The notes under the pieces were generated by a model, which saw only the letters and a program-made list of their open reading frames with translations, searched no databases and was not told the DNA's origin. Positions 53,264-61,573 of a stretch of 64,000 nucleotides of DNA are shown here, piece after piece. Each line of letters opens with the position of its first letter. The stretch's first letter is position 1. A program made the position numbers and the translations under genes. The DNA is from Streptomyces sp. MUM 2J (GTDB lineage: Bacteria > Actinomycetota > Actinomycetes > Streptomycetales > Streptomycetaceae): assembly GCF_022414535.1 (NCBI RefSeq), contig NZ_JADWYM010000016.1, positions 62,001 through 126,000 of the forward strand, written 5' to 3'.

Positions 53264-53583
53264 GCGACGTGGAAGGGAACACCGTGAGTGGTGCGGAAGG
53301 GGCGCTGGCCTCCTGGGAGGTGTTCCTGCGCCCGCGCCGGGGCCTGGCCCACCTGCACGTGGGGTCGGTGCGGGCCGCCGACGCGGACATGGCCCTGGAA
53401 AGGGCCCGGGACCTGTACACGCGGCGGGGCGATCCGCTGTCGCTGTGGGTGGTGCGCTCGGCGGCGGTGCACGCCGCCTCGCCCGCCGAACGGGACCCCT
53501 TCTTCTCGGGCGCCCGCCACAAGCCGTACCGCTACCCCGAGCACTTCGCGCCGCTCACGGAGGGAGGCGATGGACATGACTGA
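53260..53583 (+). CDS. antI: Oxygenase small subunit AntI (PaaB-like)
   Basis: 107 residues, GTG at 53260 overlapping the antH stop, with GGAGG just upstream. SWEVFLRPRRGLAHLHVGSV and ALERARDLYTRRGDPLSLWV are the conserved core of PaaB. PaaB-like subunits bridge or stabilise the alpha subunit. The C-terminus keeps the KPYRYPEHF end. Confidence 0.92.
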   Translation: MSDVEGNTVSGAEGALASWEVFLRPRRGLAHLHVGSVRAADADMALERARDLYTRRGDPLSLWVVRSAAVHAASPAERDPFFSGARHKPYRYPEHFAPLTEGGDGHD

Positions 53584-54328
53584 GGCCGTGGCCCTGCTCA
53601 CCGCCCGTCTCGGCGACGACGCACTCGTCCTCGGGCAGCGGCTGTGCCAGTGGATCACCAGGGCGCCGACGATCGAGGAGGATCTCGCCCTGTCGAACAT
53701 CGCCCTGGATCTGATCGGTCACGCCCGGGCCCTGCTCACACTGGCCGGCGAGCTCGACGGCACCGGCCGCAGCGAGGACGACTTCGCCTTCACCCGCTCC
53801 GACCGCGAGTTCGGCAACACCCTGCTCGCCGAACTCCCCAACGGCGACTTCGCGGTGACCATCGCCCGCCAGCTCGCCTACAGCCACTACGCCGTCCTCT
53901 ACTACGAGGCTTGCGCCGAAAGCGCCCACCCCGAACTGGCCGCGGTCGCGGCCCGCGCCGCCACGGAGGTCGGATACCACCGCCGGCACGCGGACGGCTG
54001 GACCGTACGGCTCGGTCTGGGCACCGCGCGAAGCGCCCGGCGGATGCAGGCCGGGCTCGACCATGTCTGGCCGTACACCGCCGAGTTGTTCGACGAGGAC
54101 GAGGTGGTGCGGCGGCTGGAGGCGGCCGGGACCGCCCCGTCGCCCGCACCGTTGCGTGCCCGCTGGGAGGAGCGGGTGGGCGAGGTGGTCGAACAGGCCG
54201 GACTGACCATGCCCACCCCGAGGTGGCGGGCGCGCGGCGGACGGCAGGGCCTGCACTCCGAGGCGTTCGGCCCGCTGGTCGCCGAACTCCAGTCAGTCCA
54301 CCGGCAGTTCCCCGGGGGCACCTGGTGA
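53576..54328 (+). CDS. antJ: Oxygenase structural subunit AntJ (PaaC-like)
   Basis: 250 residues. The ATG at 53576 is eight bases after GGGAGG and overlaps the antI end; an ATG at 53570 is too close to that site. Helical ferritin-like fold with NIALDLIGHARALL, LAYSHYAVLYYEAC and the PaaC-type end. It partners AntH in the alpha/beta heterodimer of the oxygenase. Confidence 0.92.
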   Translation: MTEAVALLTARLGDDALVLGQRLCQWITRAPTIEEDLALSNIALDLIGHARALLTLAGELDGTGRSEDDFAFTRSDREFGNTLLAELPNGDFAVTIARQLAYSHYAVLYYEACAESAHPELAAVAARAATEVGYHRRHADGWTVRLGLGTARSARRMQAGLDHVWPYTAELFDEDEVVRRLEAAGTAPSPAPLRARWEERVGEVVEQAGLTMPTPRWRARGGRQGLHSEAFGPLVAELQSVHRQFPGGTW

Positions 54329-54816
54329 CCGGCGCGCTGCCCACCGACGAGGTCGCGGCCCGCGTGCGCGACCTGCCCGACCCCGAGCTCCCCTTCGTCA
54401 CACTCGGTGAACTCGGTGTGATCCACCGGGTCTCGACGGCGCAGGACGGCCGGCTGGAGGTCGCGTTCACCCCCACGTTCCTCGGCTGCCCGGCTCTCCC
54501 CGCGATCGCCTCGGCGATCGCCGGCGTCCTGGCGCAGTGCGGGCATCCCGACGGCCGGGTGCACCGTCTGGTGACCCCGGCGTGGAGCACGGACCGCATC
54601 ACCGCGTCCGGACGGCGCAAACTCGCCGAGCACGGCATCGCCCCGCCCGGCCCCACCGGCGCTCCCACCCCCGTACGCCTCGGCGTCGGCGCGCCCTGCC
54701 CCCACTGCGGCTCCGGGGCGACCCGGCCGCACAGCCCCTTCGGTCCGACCCGCTGCCAGTCGATCCTGCAGTGCACTGCCTGCGGCGAGGCCTTCCCCTA
54801 CCTGGCCACGGTGTGA
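54325..54816 (+). CDS. antK: AntK, PaaD-like iron-sulfur/zinc assembly protein
   Basis: 163 residues, GTG overlapping the antJ stop. The N-terminal DUF59/MIP18 domain contains DPELPFVTLGELGVIHRV and a conserved Cys in FLGCPALP; the C-terminus has two C-x-x-C pairs (CPHCGSG and CTACGEAF), a zinc-ribbon or Fe-S site. PaaD homologues are thought to mature the Fe-S/iron centres of the complex. Confidence 0.92.
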   Translation: MTGALPTDEVAARVRDLPDPELPFVTLGELGVIHRVSTAQDGRLEVAFTPTFLGCPALPAIASAIAGVLAQCGHPDGRVHRLVTPAWSTDRITASGRRKLAEHGIAPPGPTGAPTPVRLGVGAPCPHCGSGATRPHSPFGPTRCQSILQCTACGEAFPYLATV

Positions 54817-54823
54817 GGCGCCC

Positions 54824-55909
54824 ATGACCATGCTCCAGACCCACCGCGGCCACTGGTTCCGGCTCCGCGTCAGCCGCATCGAGGCCCTGCTGGAGGACAC
54901 GGTGGCGGTGACGCTGCACGTCCCCGCGGAACTCGCCGCCGTCTTCACCGCCGAGCCCGGCCGCCATGTCGTCGTCCGCCACCGGCCGGCCGACGGCCGG
55001 GAGGTGCGCCGCGCCTACTCGGTGTGCCCGCCGCCCGGCACCCCGGACGCACTGCGGCTGGTGATCCGGCGCCACTCCCCCGACGGCTTCGGCGCCTACG
55101 CCGGGTCCCTGCTGGCGCCCGGGGACGAAATCGAAATCTCCTCGCCCACAGGACGGTTCGGGCTTCCGGCGCTCCCCGGCGGCCATCACGTACTGATCGC
55201 CGGCGGCACCGGCATCACCCCGCTCGCCGCGATGGCGGCGGGAGCGCTGCGGGCCTCCGCCGACTGCCGGGTCTCCCTGGTCCACGCGGTCCGCTCCGCC
55301 GGCACGGCCCTGCTCGCGGACGAACTCGCCGAGTTGAAGGACGAGTTCACGGACCGTCTCACCGTGCTGTACGTCCTCTCCCGCGAGCGGCGCGAGAGCG
55401 ACCTGTTCACCGGGCGCGTCGACGAGGAGCGGCTGCGCCGGTTGCTCACCCTGGTGGACGCCCGGCCCGACGACGCCACCGCGTTCCGCCTGTGCGGACC
55501 GGCGGGACTGGTGGAGACGGTCCGCACGGCGCTCACGGCCTGGGGCGCCCGCCCGGACCGGGTGCGCTGGGAACTGTTCTCCGCCGCCGGCGCCGCGCCC
55601 GGCACCGAGGCCGTCGCACCGGCCGAACCCTCCGGGCGGGTGAGGGCGGTGATCGGCGGCCGCTCCACCGTGGTCGCGATGGAGCCCGGGGACCGGGTCG
55701 TCCTCGACGCCGTACTGCGCGCCCGGCCCGAGGTGCCGTACGCCTGCCGGGACGGCGTGTGCGGCAGCTGCCGCGCCAAGGTCGTCGCCGGCGCGGTCAC
55801 CCTGGGCCGCCAGCACGTCCTCGACGACCGGGACCTCGCACAGGGCTACACCCTCGCCTGCCGCGCCCGTCCCGGAACCGACGATCTCACGCTCGACTTC
55901 GACGCCTGA
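54824..55909 (+). CDS. antL: Oxygenase reductase AntL (PaaE-like)
   Basis: 361 residues. The N-terminal ferredoxin-NADP reductase module binds FAD (RRAYSVCPPP) and NADPH (LIAGGTGITPLAAM); the C-terminal plant-type 2Fe-2S domain has CRDGVCGSC plus a later Cys (LACRAR). It passes electrons from NADPH to the diiron subunit AntH. Confidence 0.94.
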   Translation: MTMLQTHRGHWFRLRVSRIEALLEDTVAVTLHVPAELAAVFTAEPGRHVVVRHRPADGREVRRAYSVCPPPGTPDALRLVIRRHSPDGFGAYAGSLLAPGDEIEISSPTGRFGLPALPGGHHVLIAGGTGITPLAAMAAGALRASADCRVSLVHAVRSAGTALLADELAELKDEFTDRLTVLYVLSRERRESDLFTGRVDEERLRRLLTLVDARPDDATAFRLCGPAGLVETVRTALTAWGARPDRVRWELFSAAGAAPGTEAVAPAEPSGRVRAVIGGRSTVVAMEPGDRVVLDAVLRARPEVPYACRDGVCGSCRAKVVAGAVTLGRQHVLDDRDLAQGYTLACRARPGTDDLTLDFDA

Positions 55910-55949
55910 CCAACACCCCGCGCACGACTCGCAGGAGAGGAAGAGGTCT

Positions 55950-56726
55950 GTGACCACCACGGGAGGACACCGGGGCAGGACCGCTCTGGTGACCGGAGGC
56001 AGCCGCGGTATCGGCCGGGCCGTCAGCCGCCGCCTGGCGGGTGACGGCGCGCTGGTCGCCGTCCACTACGGGCACGACCACGCGGCCGCCGAGCGCACGG
56101 TGAAGGAGATCGGGGCCGACGGCGGCCGCGCGTTCGCCGTGCACGCCGAACTCGGCGTACCCGGCGACGCCGCCGCCCTCTGGGCCGCCTTCGACCGCGA
56201 ACTCGCGGCGTACGACGCCCCACCGGGGCTCGACATCCTGGTCAACAACGCCGGCATCACCCTGCCCCGCCCGATCGAGCAGGTCACCGAGGACGACTAC
56301 GACCGGGTCTTCGCCGTCAACACCAGGGCCCCGTTCTTCATCACCCAGCAGGCGCTCGTGCGACTGCGGGACGGCGGCCGGATCGTCAACGTCTCGTCGG
56401 GAGCCGCCCGGATCGCCTACCCGGCGATCGTGGCCTACTCGATGACCAAGGCGGCACTGGACCACCTCACTCTCTCCCTCGCCCAGCAGCTCGGCCCCCG
56501 CGGCATCACCGTGAACACCGTCGCGCCAGGCTTCACCGAGACCGAGATCAACCCGACGCTGCGCGACCCCCGGGTCCGGCAGACACTCGCCGGTGCCTCC
56601 GTGTTCAACCGCCTGGGCGCGCCGGCGGACATCGCCGACGTGGTGGCCTTCCTCGCCGGCGACGACGCCCGCTGGGTGACCGGCCAGTGGATCGACGCGA
56701 CCGGCGGCGTCCACCTCGGCCTGTGA
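55950..56726 (+). CDS. antM: Short-chain ketoreductase AntM
   Basis: 258 residues, GTG at 55950 preceded by AGGAGAGGAAGAGG. SDR motifs: TGGSRGIGRA (cofactor), NNAG, the catalytic Tyr/Lys in YSMTK, and NTVAPGFTETE. In antimycin assembly AntM reduces the C8 ketone left by AntD, making the hydroxyl that AntB acylates. Also resembles FabG, but its place in the operon settles the role. Confidence 0.92.
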   Translation: MTTTGGHRGRTALVTGGSRGIGRAVSRRLAGDGALVAVHYGHDHAAAERTVKEIGADGGRAFAVHAELGVPGDAAALWAAFDRELAAYDAPPGLDILVNNAGITLPRPIEQVTEDDYDRVFAVNTRAPFFITQQALVRLRDGGRIVNVSSGAARIAYPAIVAYSMTKAALDHLTLSLAQQLGPRGITVNTVAPGFTETEINPTLRDPRVRQTLAGASVFNRLGAPADIADVVAFLAGDDARWVTGQWIDATGGVHLGL

Positions 56727-57033
56727 ACCGCGGGCACAGCGCCCCCTGCCCGGGCCAGGCAGACCCGAGGAGCAACGCCTCGACCTCGTCTCCCGCCCAG
56801 GGCGGGGGATTCCAGCGGTCGCCCGCTGGGGTTCCTGGTTCACCGACGACCACCCCGTCCGGGAGGACCCGTCCTGCCACACACGCCATCCGTTCTCCTG
56901 TGCGGAGCGGCGTCGGCCGGCGGACCGGGGGACGCCGGTCCGCCCTTTCGACGAACCGGCCCCCGCAGCAATGCTCCGCCGGAGCTTCGTTTCCCCGGCC
57001 CGAAGACCGGGACACCCACGAAGGAGAGACCCG
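56727..57033 (+). other. Gap within the antH-P operon
   Basis: 307 bp with no credible gene, much longer than the other junctions of the operon. It contains a small hairpin (CCAGCGG with CCGCTGG near 56810-56832). It may hold an internal promoter for antNOP. Confidence 0.4.
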
Positions 57034-57882
57034 ATGAACGACGGCACGTCCGCGCTCGCGGATCCGTCACCGGACGACCCGCCGACCCAGCCGTTCGAGG
57101 GCGCGAGCCCCTACGACGCCTATGTGCGTGCCACGGTCCTCAACACCCTCCAGGCCCCCCTGACCGAGGCGGCCGACGAGATGGGCTTCCTCGTCACGAC
57201 GCAGGTGATGGAACTCTGGTTCACCCTGATCGTCCACGAGTGGCGGGTGGCCCGGGACGCCCTCGCCAAGGACGACCTCGACTCCGCGACGGACGCGCTC
57301 GTGCGCAGCCGGCGCGCCGTAGAGGCCCTGAACGGGTCCTGGCGGCCCATAGCCGGGCTGACCCCGGCCCAGTTCGACGGATTCCGGGCCGCGTTCGGCC
57401 GGGCGTCGGGCTTCCAGTCGGCGATGTACCGCCACATGGAGTTCCTGCTCGGCGACAAGTCCGCCGCACTGCTGCGCTCGCACCAGGGCGAGCCGTCGGT
57501 GCACGAGGCGCTGCGCGAGGCGTACCACGAGCCGTCGCTGTACGACGAGGTGCTCAGGTTCCTGTACCGGCAGGGGCTGCCCGTGCCCGAGGCGGTGCAG
57601 GAGCGGGACGTCACCGCCCCCTACGAGGCCGACCCGGCCGTGGTCGAGGCGTGGCGCTGCGTGTACGCGGGGTCACAGCGCCATCCACTGCTGTCCTTGG
57701 GCGAGTTGCTCACCGACATCGCCGAGCTGGTCGCCCGCTGGCGGTTCGACCACATGATGGTGGTGCGGCGCGCGATGGGCAACAGGACCGGCAGCGCCGG
57801 TTCCTCCGGCCTTGCCTGGCTTCAGGCGCGTGCCGAACGGCCGGTGTTCCCCGAGCTGTGGACGGTCCGCGGTGACCTCTAG
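57034..57882 (+). CDS. antN: Tryptophan 2,3-dioxygenase AntN
   Basis: 282 residues, ATG preceded by AAGGAGAG. Conserved motifs: YDAYVRATVLNTLQ, QVMELWFTLIVHEW, FGRASGFQSAMYRHMEF, and the haem ligand His in WRFDHMMVVRRAMGNRTGS. Opens the indole ring of tryptophan to N-formylkynurenine, the first step to the antimycin starter. Confidence 0.95.
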   Translation: MNDGTSALADPSPDDPPTQPFEGASPYDAYVRATVLNTLQAPLTEAADEMGFLVTTQVMELWFTLIVHEWRVARDALAKDDLDSATDALVRSRRAVEALNGSWRPIAGLTPAQFDGFRAAFGRASGFQSAMYRHMEFLLGDKSAALLRSHQGEPSVHEALREAYHEPSLYDEVLRFLYRQGLPVPEAVQERDVTAPYEADPAVVEAWRCVYAGSQRHPLLSLGELLTDIAELVARWRFDHMMVVRRAMGNRTGSAGSSGLAWLQARAERPVFPELWTVRGDL

Positions 57883-58750
57883 GGAGATCTCGGCCTTCGC
57901 CGCCGAGGAGGAGCGGCGCGTCCTCAGCCTGAAACCGGTACTGGCGCCGGGGCACGGCCGCTACGGCGACCATCCCCACCAGGTCTACGACGCCTGGCCG
58001 TCCGACGACCCGGACGCGCCGCTGGTGGTGCTGCTGCACGGCGGGTACTGGCGCTACGACCGGATGCACCTGACCCCGTTCGCCGCCTACCTGGCCGAGC
58101 AGGGTTTCTCGGTCCTGCTGCCCGGCTTCCGCAGGTCCGGAGGAGCCGGCGGCTATCCGGAGACCTTCGACGACGTGGCACGGATCGTGGACACGCTGCC
58201 CGCCGGCCGCCCCTACGTCCTGGCGGGCCACTGCTCGGGCGGCCATCTCGCCCTGTGGTGCGCGGCCCGCGGCCTGCTGCCGGCCACCTCGGCCTGGCAC
58301 ACGACGCGGCTGCCGCCGGCCGTGCTGGCGCTGGCCCCGCTGACCGATCTCCAGGCCACCCGCCGGGACCGGCTCAGCGACGACGCGGCGCTGCAACTCC
58401 TCGGCGGACCGGACCGGTTCGCCCAGCGGCTCGCACACGTCGACCCGCTCACCCTGCTGGAGCGCGCGGGCACGACGGGCGTGCGGACCGTGCTGTTGCA
58501 CGGCGCCGCCGACGAGGAGGTACCGCTGACGCAGTTCGCGGACTACGCGGCCGTCCACCACGACCTGGAGACCGTGGTCCTGCCCGGCACCGGGCACTAC
58601 ACGCTGATCGAACCGGGCGCGCCGGGCGCGAGGGCCGTCGCCGACCAGCTCCGGCGGCTGTACGACGAGGCCTCGAAGCGTCGCCCGGTCGCCACAGGTG
58701 CCACGGCGACCGCTCGACCGGAGACCGAAGAGGGGACCTCGCGACCGTGA
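57872..58750 (+). CDS. antO: Alpha/beta hydrolase AntO (kynurenine-formamidase-like; N-formylation assigned)
   Basis: 292 residues, GTG at 57872 overlapping the antN end. Alpha/beta-hydrolase fold: oxyanion HGGYW near residue 55, nucleophile Ser in GHCSGGH near 120, and a late catalytic His in GTGHYTLIE. HGGYW is typical of kynurenine formamidases. In the antimycin literature as I recall it, AntO is assigned to N-formylation of 3-aminosalicylate rather than hydrolysis. From sequence alone either is possible: release of kynurenine from AntN's product, or use of it as formyl donor. Overlaps antP. Confidence 0.85.
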   Translation: MTSREISAFAAEEERRVLSLKPVLAPGHGRYGDHPHQVYDAWPSDDPDAPLVVLLHGGYWRYDRMHLTPFAAYLAEQGFSVLLPGFRRSGGAGGYPETFDDVARIVDTLPAGRPYVLAGHCSGGHLALWCAARGLLPATSAWHTTRLPPAVLALAPLTDLQATRRDRLSDDAALQLLGGPDRFAQRLAHVDPLTLLERAGTTGVRTVLLHGAADEEVPLTQFADYAAVHHDLETVVLPGTGHYTLIEPGAPGARAVADQLRRLYDEASKRRPVATGATATARPETEEGTSRP

Positions 58751-59997
58751 CCACCGCCACGACCGCGCTCACCGACCGGGCGGCCCGCCTGGACGCCTGC
58801 GCGCCCCTCGCCCATGTCCGTGAGCGCTTCCTGCTCCCCGAGGGGGTGGTGTACCTCGACGGCAACTCGCTCGGGCCGCTCCCGGCGGCCGTGCCGCCCG
58901 TGCTGGAGGACGTCGTGCACCGGCAGTGGGGCACCGGACTGATCCGCTCCTGGAACAGCCACGGCTGGTGGGACGCGCCGGTCAGGGTCGGGGACCGGGT
59001 GGGACGCCTGATCGGCGCCGCCCCGGGGCAGACCCTCGTCGGGGACTCGACGAGCGTGCAGTTGTACAACGTGCTGAGCGCTGCAGCCGCGCTGCGCCCC
59101 GGCCGGCCCCTGCTGGTCACGGACCCCGACCACTTCCCCACCGACCGGTACCTCGCTGACACGGTCGCGAGCCGGCTCGGCCTGGGCGTGCGCCGGATAC
59201 GGCCGGCCGACCTCCCGGCGTTCCTGGCCGCCGAGGGCGACCGGGTCGCCGTGGTCGCCTACTCGCCCATCGACTACCGCACCGGGGAACTCCACGACAT
59301 GGCCGCGCTCACCCGGGCCGCACAGCGCGCCGGGGCGCTCGTGCTGTGGGACCTGTGCCACGCGGCCGGGGCCCTGCCGGTGCGCCTGGACGCCCTCGGT
59401 GTGGACTTCGCGGTGGGCTGCGGCTACAAGTTCCTGTCCGGCGGTCCGGGCGCCCCGGCCTTCGCGTACGTCGCCCGGCGCCACCACGCCGACTGGCAGC
59501 CGCCGCTGACCGGCTGGAACGGCCACGCCGACCCGTTCGGGCTGCACGAGGAGTACCTGCCCGCGCCGGGCGTCGGCAGGGGCCGTATCGGCACACCGCC
59601 CGTGCTGTCGCTGCTGTGTCTCGAAGCCGCGCTGAGCGTCTTCGACGACATCGACCTGGCACAGGTGCGCACCAGGAGCCTCTCTCTGACCGGGTTCTTC
59701 CTGCACTGCGCCGAAGTACTCCTGGACGGCCTGGGCTTCGAGCCGGTCACTCCGGCCGAGCCGGAGCGACGCGGCAGTCAGGTGTCGCTGCGCCACCCGC
59801 ACGCCCACGGGCTGGTGCGTGCGCTGGAGGCCAAGGGGGTGATCGGCGACATGCGCGCGCCGGACCTGCTCCGTTTCGGCGTCAACGCCCTGTTCACCAC
59901 CCATCAGGACGTCCTGACGGCGGTGACCTGCCTGGGTGAGATCACGGGGGCGGGCGCCTACGACCCGTCAGTGCAAGGGGCCGGCACGGTGACCTGA
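58747..59997 (+). CDS. antP: Kynureninase AntP
   Basis: 416 residues, GTG overlapping the antO stop. Pyridoxal-phosphate enzyme of the aminotransferase class V fold: VYLDGNSLGPLP at the N-terminus, LWDLCHAAGALPV, and the PLP lysine in GCGYKFLSGGPG. Splits kynurenine to anthranilate and alanine, giving a dedicated anthranilate supply for AntF. antP is optional among antimycin clusters; no antQ phosphopantetheinyl transferase follows. Confidence 0.95.
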   Translation: MTTATTALTDRAARLDACAPLAHVRERFLLPEGVVYLDGNSLGPLPAAVPPVLEDVVHRQWGTGLIRSWNSHGWWDAPVRVGDRVGRLIGAAPGQTLVGDSTSVQLYNVLSAAAALRPGRPLLVTDPDHFPTDRYLADTVASRLGLGVRRIRPADLPAFLAAEGDRVAVVAYSPIDYRTGELHDMAALTRAAQRAGALVLWDLCHAAGALPVRLDALGVDFAVGCGYKFLSGGPGAPAFAYVARRHHADWQPPLTGWNGHADPFGLHEEYLPAPGVGRGRIGTPPVLSLLCLEAALSVFDDIDLAQVRTRSLSLTGFFLHCAEVLLDGLGFEPVTPAEPERRGSQVSLRHPHAHGLVRALEAKGVIGDMRAPDLLRFGVNALFTTHQDVLTAVTCLGEITGAGAYDPSVQGAGTVT

Positions 59998-60085
59998 GTG
60001 CTCGGGGCCCGGCTTGCCGTGCCGGTCCTCCTTCTCCGTTCTCTTCGCGGCGGTGGCCGCCACCGCCGCACGGTCTGGCCGGTCT

Positions 60086-60140
60086 CCCTACTTCATGGAC
60101 GCCTGTCCATGTATGGTGGACAGCCGTCCATGAAGTAGGG
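60086..60140. promoter_or_regulatory. 55-bp double palindromic operator
   Basis: Almost perfectly symmetric about base 60113: 16-base arms 60086-60101 and 60125-60140 are exact inverted repeats, with inner arms 60103-60109/60117-60123. Within it are two 14-bp operators, TGGACGCCTGTCCA (60096-60109) and TGGACAGCCGTCCA (60117-60130), 21 bp apart. It lies 18 bp before the DUF1304 gene and should bind the TetR regulator encoded downstream. Confidence 0.8.
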
Positions 60141-60157
60141 AGAGCGAGAAGACATCC

Positions 60158-60520
60158 ATGGAGACGACAGCGCAGGTCCTGGTGGGACTGGTGGCCACGC
60201 TGCACGGGTACTTCCTGGTTCTGGAGATGTTCCTGTGGGAGCGGAAGCCCGGCCGCGGTCTGTCCGGCTTCGATGCGGCGATGGCGCGGGCCACGGCTCC
60301 CCTCGCCGCGAACCAGGGCCTGTACAACGGGTTTCTGGCAGCCGGGCTGGCCTGGGGGCTGGCCGCGGACGATCCGACGGGGTTTCAGGCGCAGGTCTTC
60401 TTCCTCGCCTGCGTGATCGTTGCCGGGCTGTACGGCGGACTCACCGCCAACCGGCGCATCTTCGCCGCGCAGGCGCTGCCCGGAGCCCTGGCACTCGCCG
60501 CCGTCCTGCTGGCCCGGTGA
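60158..60520 (+). CDS. DUF1304 membrane protein
   Basis: 120 residues, four predicted membrane helices (LVGLVATLHGYFLVLEMFLW, ANQGLYNGFLAAGLAWGL, VFFLACVIVAGLYGG and ALPGALALAAVLLAR). The E-M-x-x-W and NQGLYNGFLA motifs are those of DUF1304 proteins. Function unknown. Overlaps the TetR gene (GTGA) and is expected to be its target. Confidence 0.9.
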   Translation: METTAQVLVGLVATLHGYFLVLEMFLWERKPGRGLSGFDAAMARATAPLAANQGLYNGFLAAGLAWGLAADDPTGFQAQVFFLACVIVAGLYGGLTANRRIFAAQALPGALALAAVLLAR

Positions 60521-61083
60521 GCGTCGTGCAGGCCGATCCCCGCACGGTACGGACCCGGGCCCTGCTGCGTCGCGCACTGCTGGAGGAGTGCGCCCACCGA
60601 CCACTGACCGAGGTCAGTGTGTCCGCGCTGGTGCGCCGGGCCGGGGTCGGCCGCGCCACGTTCTACCTTCACTACCAGGACCGCGAGGCGCTCGCCGTCG
60701 ACGCCTGTGCCGATGTCGTCCGGGAGGCCGTCGACGCCCTGCACGCCTGGCGCGGCGTGCCCGATCCGCTCACCCCACCGCCCGCCCTGCTCGCCTTCTT
60801 CGACCGTCTCGCGCAGCACGCCCGGCTCTACCGCGAGTTGCTGAGCCCGGGAGGCGGCGGCCCGCTCGGCCTCGTACTCCACCGGGATCTGCGCACCCGC
60901 AGCCGCACCGAACGCGCCCTGGCCGGCGCACCGGAACCCGACCTGATCGCCTCGGCCGTCGCCGCGGCCTTCGCCGGTGTCCTCGCCGACTGGCTGCACG
61001 GCCTCATCGACGCCACCCCCGCCGTGATCACGCAGCGGATCTGGCGCCTGCTCGTCAACCTGCATCGCACCCCCCTGCCCTGA
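60517..61083 (+). CDS. TetR-family transcriptional regulator
   Basis: 188 residues, GTG at 60517. The N-terminal helix-turn-helix is LTEVSVSALVRRAGVGRATFYLHYQDREAL in outline (residues ~30-60). The C-terminal ligand-binding domain is helical with a TetR_C-like end. Co-transcribed with the DUF1304 gene and probably autoregulated through the palindromic operator at the head of the operon. Confidence 0.92.
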   Translation: MSVVQADPRTVRTRALLRRALLEECAHRPLTEVSVSALVRRAGVGRATFYLHYQDREALAVDACADVVREAVDALHAWRGVPDPLTPPPALLAFFDRLAQHARLYRELLSPGGGGPLGLVLHRDLRTRSRTERALAGAPEPDLIASAVAAAFAGVLADWLHGLIDATPAVITQRIWRLLVNLHRTPLP

Positions 61084-61148
61084 GGAGCCGTTCCCGCAGC
61101 CGGTCCCCGCGCGCACGACCTGGATGGCCGGGCAGAGGTCCGGGAAGG

Positions 61149-61412
61149 TCAGGCGAGGGCGAGGAAGAGTCGTTCCAGTTCCTCCTGGGACATGGGCGGG
61201 GTGTCGGGATCCCCGGTGAGGCAATGCCGCATCTCGCTCGCCACGATCTTGAAGCCTGCCCGGTCCAGGGCTCGGGACACCGCGGCCAGTTGGGTCACGA
61301 CGTCCTTGCAGTCACGACCCGACTCGACCATGGCGATCACGGCGGCCAGCTGCCCCTGGGCACGCCGCAGACGGTTCAGGACGGGTCGTACCGATTCTTC
61401 GTCCACCTGCAC
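61149..61412 (-). CDS. CsoR/CstR-family sulfur-sensing repressor
   Basis: 87 residues, GTG at 61412 with AAGGAGG upstream. All-helical CsoR-family fold (LNRLRRAQGQLAAVIAMVES). Cys35 and Cys64 align with the two copper-binding Cys of CsoR, but the position of the third ligand, His61, is Glu60 here. Loss of the His with retention of both Cys is the pattern of CstR-type persulfide sensors. The neighbours (rhodaneses, persulfide-dioxygenase-type enzyme) agree. It should repress from the palindrome at 61444-61459. Confidence 0.88.
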   Translation of the reverse strand: MQVDEESVRPVLNRLRRAQGQLAAVIAMVESGRDCKDVVTQLAAVSRALDRAGFKIVASEMRHCLTGDPDTPPMSQEELERLFLALA

Positions 61413-61443
61413 GGTGATCCTCCTTACACCCCCTTGCCCAAGG

Positions 61444-61459
61444 ATACCCCATGGGGTAT
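61444..61459. promoter_or_regulatory. CsoR/CstR operator
   Basis: ATACCCCATGGGGTAT, a perfect 16-bp palindrome of the type bound by CsoR/CstR repressors, 31 bp upstream of the repressor gene. It overlaps a possible -10 box (TATCCT) on the minus strand, so binding would block transcription. Confidence 0.85.
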
Positions 61460-61573
61460 TGATCCGGTGGCGATCAGGGCTGCCGGCGCCCCTCCGCCGG
61501 CGGCGGAGGGGCGTGCGGGCCGTGCGAGCCGCGACCACCGCCGGTCGGCGATGGTCGCGGCCGGCACGCAACG

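Noticed and set aside
52250..55909. Phenylacetate degradation operon (PaaABCDE)
   Set aside because: The five subunits are Paa-like, but they sit inside the antimycin cluster with antFG, antMNOP and no paaK/paaG/paaZ genes, so they are AntHIJKL.
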